Source of the DNA: Carya illinoinensis
Taxonomy: Eukaryota > Streptophyta > Magnoliopsida > Fagales > Juglandaceae
Assembly (NCBI RefSeq): GCF_018687715.1
Contig: NC_056760.1
Coordinates: 38,144,001-38,208,000, forward strand
Reading direction: 5' to 3'
DNA: 64,000 nucleotides
Shown here piece by piece: positions 34,092 through 46,014 of this stretch (position 1 is the stretch's first letter; each line of letters opens with the position of its first letter). A program made the translations under genes and the position numbers. Below the pieces are notes generated by a model. The model was not told where the DNA came from. It worked only from the letters and a program-made list of their open reading frames with translations, and ran no database searches.

Positions 34092-35933
34092 CTACTCTTC
34101 CTCGGCATCTTTATGCTTCTTTTTCTTCTTTTTCTTCTTCTCACTCACACTAGCCTCACCATCACTAGCACCATTAGTAATGCCAGTAAGCGCTGCAGCC
34201 CCACCATCCTCGGCCTCTTTCTTCTTCTTCTTTTTTTTCTTCTTCTCAGATTTGTCTGCTTCAGGTGAACCAGCCTCAACCTTATCTCCGTGATCCTTTT
34301 TCTTCTCCTTCTTCTCCTTTTCGTCACCTAAAGCCTCTGCATCGCCATCCTCTTTATCCTTCTTTTTCTTTTTCTTCTTCTCTTTCTTTTCAACTTCAAC
34401 CTCTGCCTCTTCTTCCTTGACCTTCTTAACCTTCACTCCCTCTTCCTTCTGAATCTCTGTAACTTCAGCAACTTTAGCTTTCTTCGAAGGAAGGGGAACA
34501 GGGGTATTGGTGCTTTCATCCAGCTTCCGTTTACGCCCCTCCCCATCATCATCATCCTTACTTTTATTCTTCTCTTTCTTTTCCTTCACTACAGCAGGTT
34601 CTGTAGCAGCTGCAAGGCCTGCAACCACAGAATCCCCACCAGTGGGTAAAACTAGGTTCCTCATCCATTCTTGAGGGGTATTGTCATTTGGCTTCCCATG
34701 TTTATCCAACTTCCCATCCGCTATCAGTTTCTTTTTCATCGATGCCCTCGGCCCCAACCCCCACTTCCTTGGGTACATATCCCGATCCATCACTACCCTC
34801 TTAATCCTTGCGACAACACCATGATCACAAGTTGCCATCACCGCAGTTGTCATCTCTGCAATACCCAATGCAATTGCTTCTCCTTTGGTAGTCATGAGCA
34901 CAAGTTCCTCTCCAACCTCAATATCATTCTCAAACCTCAACAACCCCGGAATCATCAACTTCGCACCATAACAAATAGCATTCACAGCAGAATCCTTCAC
35001 AACCAACCTCTTATAACTCGTCAAAATCACTTCGAGCGGCATAATCACCCTCCTCAAATAGGTCTCATCCCTATAATTATCGTAAATCCATTGTGCATCC
35101 AACACATCATGCATGGTAACCATGTTATCCTTCTCACCCAAAATCCCCGACCTTACCCTACGCAGCTCCTGCATATGCCCTCCAACTCCAAGAATCAGAC
35201 CCAAATGCACACACATCGTTCGCACATAAGTCCCCGCCTCACAAGAAATCCAGAAAACCACCAAATGCTTATCAGCGTCATACTCAAGAAGCTTACTTTC
35301 ATATATAGTCCTAATCCTGAGCTGCCTCTTCACCGCAGAAATCAAAGGCGGCCTCTGGAAAACAGCTCCAGTGAGGGTTTCGAGTGCCCGAGCAACCTTA
35401 GACACATCGGGTACTGCAGAATGCAACCTAGCAATACAAACATACTCTTTCCCAGCGCCTTGTTGCGATTTGACGAGTCTAGTGGCACGATCAATGCAAA
35501 CAATCAGGTTCCCAGTGACTTTGGGATCGAGGGTACCGCTGTGACCCGTTTTTTCGACCTTGAGGATCCGTTTGATCCAGGCAACTACCTCATGTGAAGA
35601 TGGGTTAGCGGGTTTATCAAGATTTAGAATACCGTACCTGATATACTGTTCGAGAGGACGCTTGAGAGGGGAGTAGCCGGAGGGGAGAGGAGTGTAGTGT
35701 CCGGTACGAACGTTGAGGCGGTCGTAGTTTTTTAGAAGAATGGGCCATTGAGAGGTATCAATGGAGGGAGTGAAGCTCTGGGGCTTGATCATGAAGTCCC
35801 CAGAGTCGGAGCCCTTCTGAGTGGGCTCCGAACCCAGAGAGGAGAGTGGCTCGGGTATGACGACCGGGGTCTCATCCTTGGAGCGGTGCTTCTTCTTTTT
35901 CTTCTCCGAGCGAGAAAGCTCTATCTCGGACAT
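34092..35933 (-). CDS. CBF5: H/ACA snoRNP pseudouridine synthase CBF5/dyskerin (NAP57)
   Basis: This is the catalytic subunit of nucleolar H/ACA ribonucleoproteins. It converts guide-selected uridines in rRNA and snRNA to pseudouridine and also acts in ribosome and telomerase RNP biogenesis with NOP10, NHP2 and GAR1. It is a single uninterrupted exon of 613 residues. The DKC N-terminal motif ([20 protein letters not shown]) leads into the TruB domain. [14 protein letters not shown] holds the catalytic Asp at residue 136, followed by [29 protein letters not shown] and [23 protein letters not shown]-binding domain is at about 307-380 ([20 protein letters not shown]). YPRKWGLGP follows. The tail from about 450 is Lys/Glu-rich nucleolar-type sequence with KKKKKK runs, matching the N-terminal KKKKKH cluster. 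The length exceeds human dyskerin because of this tail. Lack of introns is usual for plant copies. The leader contains a telo-box. Confidence 0.98.
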   Translation of the reverse strand: MSEIELSRSEKKKKKHRSKDETPVVIPEPLSSLGSEPTQKGSDSGDFMIKPQSFTPSIDTSQWPILLKNYDRLNVRTGHYTPLPSGYSPLKRPLEQYIRYGILNLDKPANPSSHEVVAWIKRILKVEKTGHSGTLDPKVTGNLIVCIDRATRLVKSQQGAGKEYVCIARLHSAVPDVSKVARALETLTGAVFQRPPLISAVKRQLRIRTIYESKLLEYDADKHLVVFWISCEAGTYVRTMCVHLGLILGVGGHMQELRRVRSGILGEKDNMVTMHDVLDAQWIYDNYRDETYLRRVIMPLEVILTSYKRLVVKDSAVNAICYGAKLMIPGLLRFENDIEVGEELVLMTTKGEAIALGIAEMTTAVMATCDHGVVARIKRVVMDRDMYPRKWGLGPRASMKKKLIADGKLDKHGKPNDNTPQEWMRNLVLPTGGDSVVAGLAAATEPAVVKEKKEKNKSKDDDDGEGRKRKLDESTNTPVPLPSKKAKVAEVTEIQKEEGVKVKKVKEEEAEVEVEKKEKKKKKKKDKEDGDAEALGDEKEKKEKKKDHGDKVEAGSPEADKSEKKKKKKKKKEAEDGGAAALTGITNGASDGEASVSEKKKKKKKKHKDAEEE

Positions 35934-35976
35934 GGCTCGGCAGAGGTACTGTGAGTAGAGCGGCTGGTTTCTCCAC

Positions 35977-35984
35977 TAGGGTTT
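35977..35984 (-). promoter_or_regulatory. Telo-box in the CBF5 leader
   Basis: AAACCCTA on the minus strand, 44-51 bases upstream of the CBF5 ATG. Telo-boxes at this distance mark plant genes for translation and ribosome biogenesis, consistent with the gene's role. Confidence 0.65.
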
Positions 35985-36054
35985 TAGTGTAGGCGATTGA
36001 AATGTGGGGGTTTTGGAAGAAAATGGGGATTTTATAACCAGCTTTTTAATTTAT

Positions 36055-37690
36055 TTTAGGGACTATTTATCAGGTCCGGTACGGTCTATTTTTAAAGAAT
36101 TAAAAATATAACAATAATTCTATTTTAAAATTTAAATTTTAAATCTTAAAAATTAAATTATGACAATATAATTTATAAATAACTTTTTGTGTAAAAAAAT
36201 TTAAATAATATTATTCATAAAAAATAAACTAAAAATATTTTCTGCACATTGTAAAATTTTAATAATTATAAATTAAAATTATATCATTTATATCGGGAAA
36301 ATACTTAATAAATTTTTTATGAAAATATTCAATAATTTTTGTGATGTATAGCAGTATAGGGATTAGAAATAGAAATAAATATTGGATGGCTGGGCTGAAC
36401 TGTAACTTCCATTTACAATTTAGACTTAATTGAAATTAATTTAATTCAATCTAATTTTACGATAAATTTAACATCTAAATATTAAATTTTCAAATTATTC
36501 AACTGATCTAAATTTAAAACTTTTTTACACATATAACTTATAACTTTTTTTTATTTTTTATAAATATATCTAAATTTATTTTAAATAAATTTTATAAAAT
36601 TTATTATACCATTTCAATTTATTATAATTTATAAAAAATTCAATTCATATTAACTTAACTCAATGTCCAAACGGGAGATAAAATGCCGATTGAGAAATTT
36701 GGGTCGGGTTATAGGTTAATTAAAAAAAAATAAAAAAGGAAGAAGAAGAAAATTGCTGCTCAGAGATGACCAATGGTCCATATCAATCAAGCCCAGTTTC
36801 AGATAGTAAGGCCCACTTTCAAATGATAAAGCCCACTTGCAAAAGCAGAAATATCAATTACATCTTTTGGGTCAAATGGGGGTGAGAGCTTTAGCAGCTT
36901 CCCAAACACTGGACTCATCACTCACCTTCAAGAAATACTCCAGTCATCTTAATTTTTGGGCCTCAAAATCTGAAAGAATAGCAGCCTCCCTTTTTAAGCG
37001 ATCGTAGGAAATGCTCTTAGCATAATAATTGCTTGTCTGAGATTGTTGCAGAATGAAAAAGGCTGAGACTGTTTGCTGTTTAGTGCTATTAGTGCTGGAG
37101 TTTTTTAAGGGAGCGCTTGGGAGGCGGATTAGGTGAAAAATATAATTTTACACCATCTAATTATAGTTTAACACGTATGTATTTTAAAAAGTGTAAAATA
37201 AAATTGATTGTAGAGAAAAAATAAAATTAGTTGAAGTGTTTCTCTCCTTCTCCTGATTTCGGTTTCTCCCCTCCCCTTTGTATCTTCTTTCACCCCCCCC
37301 CCCCCAACTCTCTCTCTCTCGCCCCTCAATGTCTTATTTTCGACCCTGATTCTCGGCTCCCCTATATCACTCTCGCTCTTCTCAGGCCGAAGTAAGGAAG
37401 CTCACCCTTCAATCAATCTCCCTCGCATCTTTCACTGAATCATAGGGACATGCATTAAGCCTAGCCATGGCTGCCAGATGTTGCAACCTATGCTCATGGA
37501 GCACATTTTTATGCATATATATTAAAAAAGATGTGAATTGAGAGGGGTTAAGAAAAATAAGTGAGTGTTCATTTTGACTAATATTCACGGGACCCATATC
37601 GCCTAGTAACTAATTATTTATTAACAATGGAGCTTGACTTCATTGAAAAGCATTGACAATTTAAGATTTTACAAAGATGAATTACTGGAG
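36055..37690. other. Intergenic, AT-rich, with a GCCCA cluster
   Basis: No gene recognised. AT-rich MITE-like sequence lies at about 36420-36680, ending TGTCCAAACGGG. Three GCCCA motifs occur at about 36790-36836 (AAGCCCAG, AGGCCCAC, AAGCCCAC), resembling site II elements, but no ORF is linked to them. A poly-C/(CT)n tract lies at 37293-37320. Confidence 0.4.
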
Positions 37691-37699
37691 ATGAGAGAG

Positions 37700-38370
37700 A
37701 GAGTGAAAGGAAAAGGTAACCCAAAAAAAAAACAATAGAAAAAAGAAAAACAAAAAGAGAGGATTATGGGAGGATATTGGGGAAGGAGACAGAATAGAGG
37801 ATAATATTATACAATCATATCCATGGTAAACAAAATGAAAAGCTTACGTGTTTTTTTTCTATTGGATGGTGTAAGCTTCTACTTTACACCCTAGCCGGTT
37901 TGAAGCTTTTCCCTTTTGTTAAAGAGAATAATTTATTGTGAGTTGAACTGATCTTTCCCAAATAACACCCTCTAATGGAGGTGTGACACTTAGATATCAC
38001 ATATTAGCAACCATATGACCGCACTGGAGAGGGACAAAAAAACAAAAGCTAACCAAAAAAAAAAAAAAAAGCAAAAAGAGAGGATTGTGGGAGGATTTTG
38101 GGGAAGGAGATAGAACAGAGGATAATATTATGCAGTCATACTCATGGTAAACAAAATGAAAAGCTTACGTGTTTTTTTTTTTTTTTTTTCTCTATTGGAT
38201 GGTGTAAACTTCTACTTAATACCCTAGCTGGTTTGAAACTTTTCCCTTTTGTTAAAGAGAATAACTTATCATGAGTTGAACCGATCTTTCCCAAATAACA
38301 CCCTCTAATGGAGGTGTGACACGTAGATATCACATATTAGCAACCATATGACCTTACTGTAGAGGGATAA
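37700..38370 (+). repeat. Direct tandem duplication, about 321-bp unit
   Basis: Two adjacent copies share long blocks, for example AACAAAATGAAAAGCTTACG, CTATTGGATGGTGTAA and CACCCTCTAATGGAGGTGTG. Matching points 37761 and 38082 give a 321-bp spacing. The copies differ by scattered substitutions and in poly-A/T length. There is no coding content. Confidence 0.9.
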
Positions 38371-38527
38371 CAAATTTTCACTCTCGTCGAGCAAAACTCT
38401 CGAGAATCGATCTCTCATTATATATCAATTGATGTGTTTAACTGTAACATCTACTATACGCTGGCATGCCTAGTTTGCTCTCATTCATTACTTGCCTATA
38501 TTCAAGTGTAGGTTGCAGCTTATAGGA

Positions 38528-38746
38528 TGAGAATGTTTGAAAACCACCACACCTTGCGTTGGTGAGTCTATTGCATTATACAGTTGTATTTACACATCTA
38601 TGTATGGAAATTACATGTAGATATTGATTACAAATGAATGAAAAGAATCAAGTAAATAAATAGAAAGAATTAAACTACACTAATCACGGGTCAATGAATT
38701 CTATAATAGGAAAGCCTTATATTAAGGCAAGGGATCTTTATCCTCA
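38528..38746 (-). repeat. Copia 3' LTR
   Basis: 219-bp copy of the LTR at 50069-50290, with inner end TCCTCA next to the polypurine tract. It lacks two or three bases near that end relative to its partner. Confidence 0.9.
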
Positions 38747-39039
38747 ATACCCCCAGGCAAGCTAAGCATCAGTTTGGATTAGATGTGAAGCTTAGATTGA
38801 AAAAATTTAAAGAGAGGTCTGGATACACTTTTGGTGAAGATGTCCGCAACTTGCAAATGAGAGGGCACATATTGAGTGCAAAGTTTGTCGGGGACAACAA
38901 GTTTACAAAGAAAGTGATAGTCTAACTCAAAATGCTTTGCTTGCTTGTTAGAAACTAGATTGGAGCTCAGGAAGATTGTACTTTTATTGTCGCATAGTAA
39001 AAGAGACCATTGTAGAAAGGAAACTTTAAGATCACGAAA

Positions 39040-41060
39040 GAGGTGTGTGAGCTAGAGAATTTCAACGGCAGTGAGAGCTAGGGCATGTATAGTCCTCAGA
39101 TTCACAATTGGAGTGAGAGATAGTGATTGTTTCTTGGCACTCCAAGAGACCAAATTGTCACCAAGATAAATGGAATAGCCCGACGTAGAGTGATAAGTAT
39201 TAGGGCATCTTACTGAATCTACATCCGAGTAGGCAACTAAAGTACCAGGAATAGCAGATGGATGGAAAGTAAGTCCAAAGTGTAGTGTGCCCTTAACATA
39301 GCTAGGAATGCGTTTGACAGCTTTGAAGTGAGCTTCAGTCGAAGAGTGTAGAAATTGACTGACTGAATTGACAGCATGAGCAATATCAGGACATGTAATT
39401 GTCAAGTATTGGAGAGCACCCACAAGCGACCTGTAAAGTGTAGAGTTCAAGAACAGAGGACCATCAGTAGATAGATGTTGAGAAACAACCATGGGAGTGT
39501 GGAGCTGTTTGCTGTCAAGTAACTGAGCTCGTGCAAGAATGTCTCATGCATATTTTAGCTAACTGATAAAGAGATCATTAGTAGTGGATGTAGCTTCAAG
39601 ACCAAGGAAGTAGCTGAGAGAGCCCAGATCCTTAGTGGCAAACTCAGAATTCAGCTTACGAGTAAAGCTGTCAAGAAGAGAGGAGTTGTTGCCTATGAAA
39701 ATGATGTCATCAACATAGAGAAGGAAATAGATCATGTCATTCTACTTGTGGAAGACAAAAAGTGATGTGTCTGCACGACTGTAATAAAAACCAAGTTGAA
39801 TGAGAAAGGAGTTGAAGCGCTGAAACCAGGCGCGAGGAGCTTGCTTGAGACCATAAAAAGCTTTCTTCAGTTGACAAACATGATTAGGAAAGCGAAGGTC
39901 AATGTACCCCGAGGGCTACTCTATATAAACATCTTCAATGAGATGGCCATTGAAAAATACATTTTTGACATCAAGTTGACAGATGGGCCATTTGTTGGTC
40001 TATGGCAAGAGAAAGTACAGTACGAACAATAGTAACCTTGATGATAGGGCTAAAAATGTCAGTATAGTCAAGACTAGGTATCTGTGTGTAGCCCTTGGCA
40101 ACAAGACGGGCTTTGAAATACTCGATGGAACCATTAGATAGATATTTGGTCCGAAACACCCATTTAGAACCCACAATGTTGGTGTTTGTGAGCCGAGGAA
40201 CCAAAATTCAAGTGCGATTGTTTTGCAAGGTGGGAACTTCTTCATCCATGGCAGCAACCCAAGCAAGATTCTTAGCAGGGGATTTGAATCCTTTGGGTTC
40301 AATGGATGCAAGGAGAACAATAAGAAGTCCAGAGGAAACCACAAAACTAAGATGTGCTGAGTGACGAGTTTTGAAAATACCAACTTTGGCTCGTGTAAGT
40401 ATAGGATGAGAACCCAATGGAGCAGTGACAATGGAAGGTCGAGCAATGATAGGTGACTCAATAGTGGGCTCGAGAGGAGCCAATGAACGATCCTCTACAA
40501 GAAGCGGCAAAGATGGACCTGCATGCGAATGAGAGACCTGCAAAGACTCATCCATATGATCAGTACAAATAATACACGAGGTGTATCCAGATTGGGGAAT
40601 TTGTCGAGAAAGTGGTGCAGGGGAAGACACAGGTAGCTCTATATGGGTAAGACTAGATTCTAGGACATTTGAAATTTGAAGGGATGAGACGGGTTGAGCC
40701 TAAGAGGTATGATGAGAGGGAAAGTGGTTCTCATCAAATTGAGCATAAGCATGGCGGGTAATATAAAGTCTAGAGGTGGTGGGATCAAGACAACGAAATC
40801 CTTTGTAAGAGGAACTGTAACCCATGAAGATTCATGGAATACTGCACGGAGAAAATTTATTAGTCATGTAATCATGTAAACATGGATAAACACGGCAACC
40901 ATAGGGATGAAAATTTTCATAATTGGGAGAGGAACCATAAAGGAGCTCAAAGAGGGACATACCTTCGAGAAGCGGTGTGGGCAAACGGTTAATGATGTAA
41001 GCTACAGTGCTAAATGGGTCAACCCAGAAAAGAGTAGGTATGTGAGAAAGGAAAGGAAGA
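39040..41060 (-). pseudogene. Copia pol: integrase C-terminal part, reverse transcriptase, RNase H (disrupted)
   Basis: Read right to left, frames show the integrase C-terminal region (YIINRLPTPLLEGMSLFELL, YGCRVYPCLHDYM), then RT ([40 protein letters not shown]) and RNase H (SLVGALQYLTITCPDIAHAV, GYSIYLGDNLVSWSAKKQ). The frame changes several times and stops interrupt it. The integrase part is separated from its N-terminal half by the hAT insertion. Not functional. Confidence 0.9.
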
Positions 41061-41363
41061 GTGAGACACAAGGGCAAAACTAGTTATAAGCTAGGGTAAA
41101 TAATTATACTTTTTCATTATATCATTAAAACTGCCACCCCAAGCTTCCAAAACTAAAATTGTGCCCCCCTAACAAAAATCTTATTACTCTCGTAACGGTA
41201 AGCCCACTCTTAGCTTTTCACTTCACCTCACCTGATACATAAATCTTACATTGCTCTTACCAATAAAGTACAAACCTCGAAAATGAAACGCTCAAAGTCT
41301 CTTACAAAATTCATTGGAATCTGTAGTGCAGTACCCATTAATATTAGATAGATAACACATCAC

Positions 41364-41475
<112 letters not shown>

Positions 41476-42301
41476 TTAATGTAAATTTCTTTTCATTTCT
41501 TAAGCAGAGAGCAAAAGCATTTCAACATTTCGTAATCCTCCAACTACTTTATACATTATCGCCTCGCTGCTAAGCCTTCTCAATCAAGGTGAGTGTTCTA
41601 CTTGCTGCTCGCAAGTTTTGATTTCCTATAGTTTTTTTTTTTTTTAATCGATTTGCTTGTTTGGGTTTGGTTCTTTTGGTTTTTCAATTATGGGTTGTTT
41701 TTAGCTTGAGCTAGTTGTCATTACTGAAGATATATACATCTAAATCTCTAATTCTAGTGTGTTTAAATCTATGTTTATATAGTAAGTTTGATCATTATCT
41801 TTATTTTTATCTCTTAGCAGATGAATTACTATTTTAGTTTGTTAATCCTAAATGTTTTAGACTGGGTAAAATATTTGCACAGTCTTTGGTTCCTCATCAT
41901 AAAAAATCCTAAATTCCTTAGAAGATTATTATTAAGGGCTTTTTTTTTTCTTGGTAGTTGAGAGTTTTTTTATTTGTTTTGCTTATGGAACCTAAATTGG
42001 TATGATTTTTTTACTTTCTCTTATTCATATTCTTAATTATTCGTTGTTGATCAGGGAAATGATTTGTAGTGAACATTGAACTTTGGAAATGCTAGCTTGT
42101 TTGTTCTTTTATTTTGATTATAATAGTGGCTCAATCAATCTTTTAATCTATTATCTAAACATATGAATTTTCCAATTCTATCTTGATGATTATTCTATTG
42201 TTGATAGCCTGATATTATTACTTATTACGTACTTCTCAGGTTTATTCTTGATCTATCAATTTTTCATAAAATATATAAAAATATGAGTAAGGCAAGAACA
42301 A

Positions 42302-44640
42302 TTGATTCTTTTTTTTAGAAAGAAAGATGTGGACAATTATGAGAGTAATATACATTTAGAGAATTCGGTAACAATGGAACATGATACTTCTATCACTGAG
42401 GAGCATCTCTCTAAAACTTCAAGAATCCAACTTGAAGAGATGGATGTTACCTCTTTGGAATGTGATCCAGGATTACGTTTACAAATATGAAAATTTCCTA
42501 CTAACCTACAAGATGAGATTTGACGTGCCTATCTTAAAACTAGTCCATATCAACCCAAAATATCCATTTTTAGGAATAGGCAATAAACGTCATTGATTTC
42601 AATTTTCTTGGTTTCAAAGATATTCAAATTGGTTGGAGTACTTGCCATCGAAGAATACTGTATTTTATCTTCCATACTATGTTTTTGCTAAGAAATCGAG
42701 GGGTTATCCAGGATCAGATGCATTTACCAATAAAGGTTTTGACATTTGGAAAAAAGTGAATGATAGAATAAATTTTCTTTTAATAGGACATGTGGGGAGA
42801 GATCCAAATTCACCACATAAAAATGCTATAAAATGTTGTGAGGATCTAATAAATTAGTCAAGATATATTGACAAGTTAGTTGAAAAACAAGTATCACAAG
42901 AGAGCAAGAATAATCAGTTGTGGGCTCAAAACTTTGATAGATAGTGTTTGATGGCTTACATTCCAAGATTGTGCTTTTAGAGATCATGATGAAAGCTCTA
43001 ACTTAAAAATCAAGGTAACTTCATTGAGCTGATAAAACTTCTGGCAAGTTATAATGATCAAGTTAATGGAGTTGTCATGAAAAATGCTCCATAGAATGTC
43101 AAATATACATCATCCAAAATTTAAAAGGAAATTTTGCATATATTTGTAAATAAAGTGCGAAATGTGATTCGTGAAGAAATCGAGAATGCCAAATTTTGTA
43201 TTCTTGTTGATGAAGTTCGGGATGAGTCTAAAAGAGAACAAATGACTATCATTTTGAGGTTTGTTGATAAAGATGGTTTTATTAATTTTTTCATATTGTG
43301 GATGCCAAAGATACTATGACACTAATTCTAAAAAATGAGATATGTGTTTTGTTTTCTCGTTACGGTTAGGAATATGATGGAGGAAATAATATACTTGGTG
43401 AACGGAATGGATTATGAGCTTTATTTCTTAAATATTGTCCCTATGCATATTATGTGCATTGTTAGGTTCATAAACTATAATTAGTTTTAATTGCAGCATT
43501 TAGAGAAGCCAAACATGTTCATAAGTTATTTGTCCATTTGACATCCATTATCAATATTGTTGTTGGTTCTTCTAAACGTAATGATGAATTACAATATGCT
43601 CAAGATGCTGAAATTGAAAATTTGATATCTTCCAATGAGATTAAGACTGGAAAATGGGCAAATCAAATTGGTACGTTACAATAAGTTGGAGATACTAGGT
43701 GGGGATCTCGTTTTCAATCTAGCTATTTGTAGCTTGGTGAGGATGTTCGGTGTTACTTGCTCATTTATCAATACTATCTCAAATGAGGGATCAAATTATT
43801 CTCAACGTGGTGATGCTGAAGCGGCCTACATGGTATTAACATCTTTTGAATTTATTCTGATATTACATATAATAAAAAAATCATGGGAATCACTAATGCA
43901 CTTTGCCAATCTTTGCAACAAAATTTTCAAGATATTGTGAGTGCCATAAGCTTAGTTTCAATAACAAAAGTATTTATTCAAAAGCTTAGAGATGATGGGC
44001 GGGAGTCTTTGCTTACTGATGTTAAACCATTTTGTGAAAAATGCCAAATGAATATTCCTGATATGAATGACCAATATACTAGAGCTCGAGGCAAATCTTG
44101 TCGTCAAGTTGATAAGTCATTGACAACAATGGAGCATCATTTTAGGATTGATATATTTACTACTACAATAGACTTTCAGTTGCAAGAATTGAACAATAGA
44201 TTTAACGACTATACAATGGAACTTCTCATTCTTAATACTGCTTTAAACCCTAAAGGTGCATTCAAATAATTTAAAATTGATAATCTATATAAATTGGTTG
44301 AGAAGTTTTATCCATAGGATTTTACTAAATAAGAAAAATTCTTTTTGAGAATTCAATTACAGTATTATAAGCTTGATGTGATGATGCATTTAGATTTTCA
44401 AGATATGTCTACATTATCTGAGCTATGTAGAGGATTAGAAATTTCAGAAAAGTCAAAAATTTATTATTTGATTGACATTTTAATTCATCTAGTATTAACT
44501 CTTCCTATTTCTGCTGCTACTACTAAGCAAGCATTTTCTGCCATGAAACTTGTAAAAACTAGATTGCATATTCGAATGGAAAATGAGTTTCTTACAGTTC
44601 ATTTCCTAGTTTATATTGAGAAATAAATTGTCAAGAATTT
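42302..44640 (+). pseudogene. hAT transposase relic (ZMYM1-like, DUF4371 plus dimerisation domain)
   Basis: Successive frames read like plant 'zinc finger MYM-type protein 1-like' transposases. The N-terminal part has WLEYLPSK/YYVFAKKSRGYPGSDAFT and GRDPNSPHKNA. The DUF4371 RNase H-like core has IREEIENAKFCILVDEVRDE and VDKDGFINFF. The middle has DTRWGS-like and QRGDAEAAYMVLTSFEFILI. The C-terminal hAT dimerisation motif is LTLPISAATTKQAFSAMKLV. In-frame stops (for example near 42595, 42857, 43319 and 44269) and several frameshifts break it, so no active enzyme is expected. Start not assigned. Confidence 0.85.
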
Positions 44641-44974
44641 CACTTTAGAGAATATAATAGATTAATTTTATTCCATAAAAAATCGTCGTCGAGCTTAATT
44701 TGAAGGGGTCATCATAAGTTGATATTTAATGTTCTTTTATTTTTGTAATAGTCTCTAGCAAATTACGAAAATTTTACAAAAAATTATCTTATAAAATGAT
44801 TTATAGACATGTATTTTCTATGTACAATTTGATGATGTATGATTATTATTTTTTATATAGTCATGTGTAAAAAATACATATTATTTACACTCACATATAC
44901 CATACACTTTGTCAATCGCCTCCTCCCCCCCCCCTCCCAAAACATCAAATCCTAGTTCCGCCCCTGGTGAGGCC

Positions 44975-46009
44975 TGTCTCAGTCATGTGGCAGTGTTTCC
45001 TTTCGACATGACCATTTTGTGTAGGTGTGTATGGGCATGAGAGTTGTTGATGAATGCCTGAGTTACGAAGGTGCGCTTGAAAACAATTACTAGTGAATTC
45101 TACACCACCATCACTTTAAAAATTTTTGATGCGTGCAAAGTGTGGATTTTCTACAAATTTTTTAAATTGAAGGAAAGTATTATAGAAATTAGATTTCAAT
45201 TTCAATAGATAAAGCCAAGTGAAGCGAGAAAAATTATTAATGAATAAAACATAATAGGTAAAACCCAAATTTGACTTGATAGGTGAGGGACCCCCTATAT
45301 CGCAATGAATGAGGTCTAATATTTTGGACATGCGACAATCATTGCGAGAATAAGGCAAACGATGATTTTTTGCAAGTTGGCATCTCCACATAACACAGGC
45401 GATGGCAATAAAGAGGTAAGATAGAGTTGTCCTTTTTTATACAAAAAAGAAATAATAGAATGGTTCACATGTCCTAGGTGAGTATGCCATAAATCATACA
45501 AAGCATGAAGAGATTTATTTTTTAGGATAGAAACAAAAGTGGAATTTCTACATTCTAGCACATATAAGCCACCATCGCGTTTATCGATTGCCACCACCTT
45601 TCCCATTTGACGATTTTGAACAATGAAAAAATTATTAGTAAATATAACGGATAATAGAAAATCAGTCGTTAATTGACTAATAGACAAAAGATTTTAGTGG
45701 TGTGAGGAACGACCAAAATATCTAATAATTGAAAATCAGGGTGATGAGAAGTTTTACTAGTGTGAGTGATGGGACGGGATGCACCATTCCCGACAATAAC
45801 ACAATCCTTACCTGTATATGAAGTGAACTTGTCCAAGATGGAATGGGCTGGAGTCATATGGGCCGAAGCCCTTGTGTCTAAGTACCAGTCTAAGGTATCG
45901 TTCCCTGAGATCGAGCATGAGGAAGTGAGGGCTACAGCTGACTAAGCTTCTAAGGTTTGACCATGGTGCTTGTAACATTGTTGGCAGCGTGGTGGTCTCC
46001 TTCCAGAGG
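44975..46009 (-). pseudogene. Copia protease and integrase N-terminal part (disrupted)
   Basis: Minus-strand frames show a protease-like segment ahead of the GAG-pre-integrase domain (LWHTHLGHVNHSIISFLYKK) and the integrase start (LPYSRNDCRMSKILDLIHCD, YYVLFINNFSRFTWLYLLKL). The protease Asp motif appears altered, reading LDTRASAHM instead of an LDSGAS-type sequence. Stops and frame changes are present. Confidence 0.85.
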
Positions 46010-46014
46010 AGGAA

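Noticed and set aside
34671..35597. 308-codon open frame on the + strand
   Set aside because: Antisense shadow of the CBF5 coding exon. It is His/Pro/Asn-rich without motifs, whereas the minus strand encodes an unambiguous full-length enzyme.
36787..36836. Cluster of three GCCCA (site II-like) motifs as a promoter of CBF5
   Set aside because: It lies about 850 bp upstream of the ATG, far beyond usual site II positions, and no other gene is linked. Mentioned only as a curiosity.
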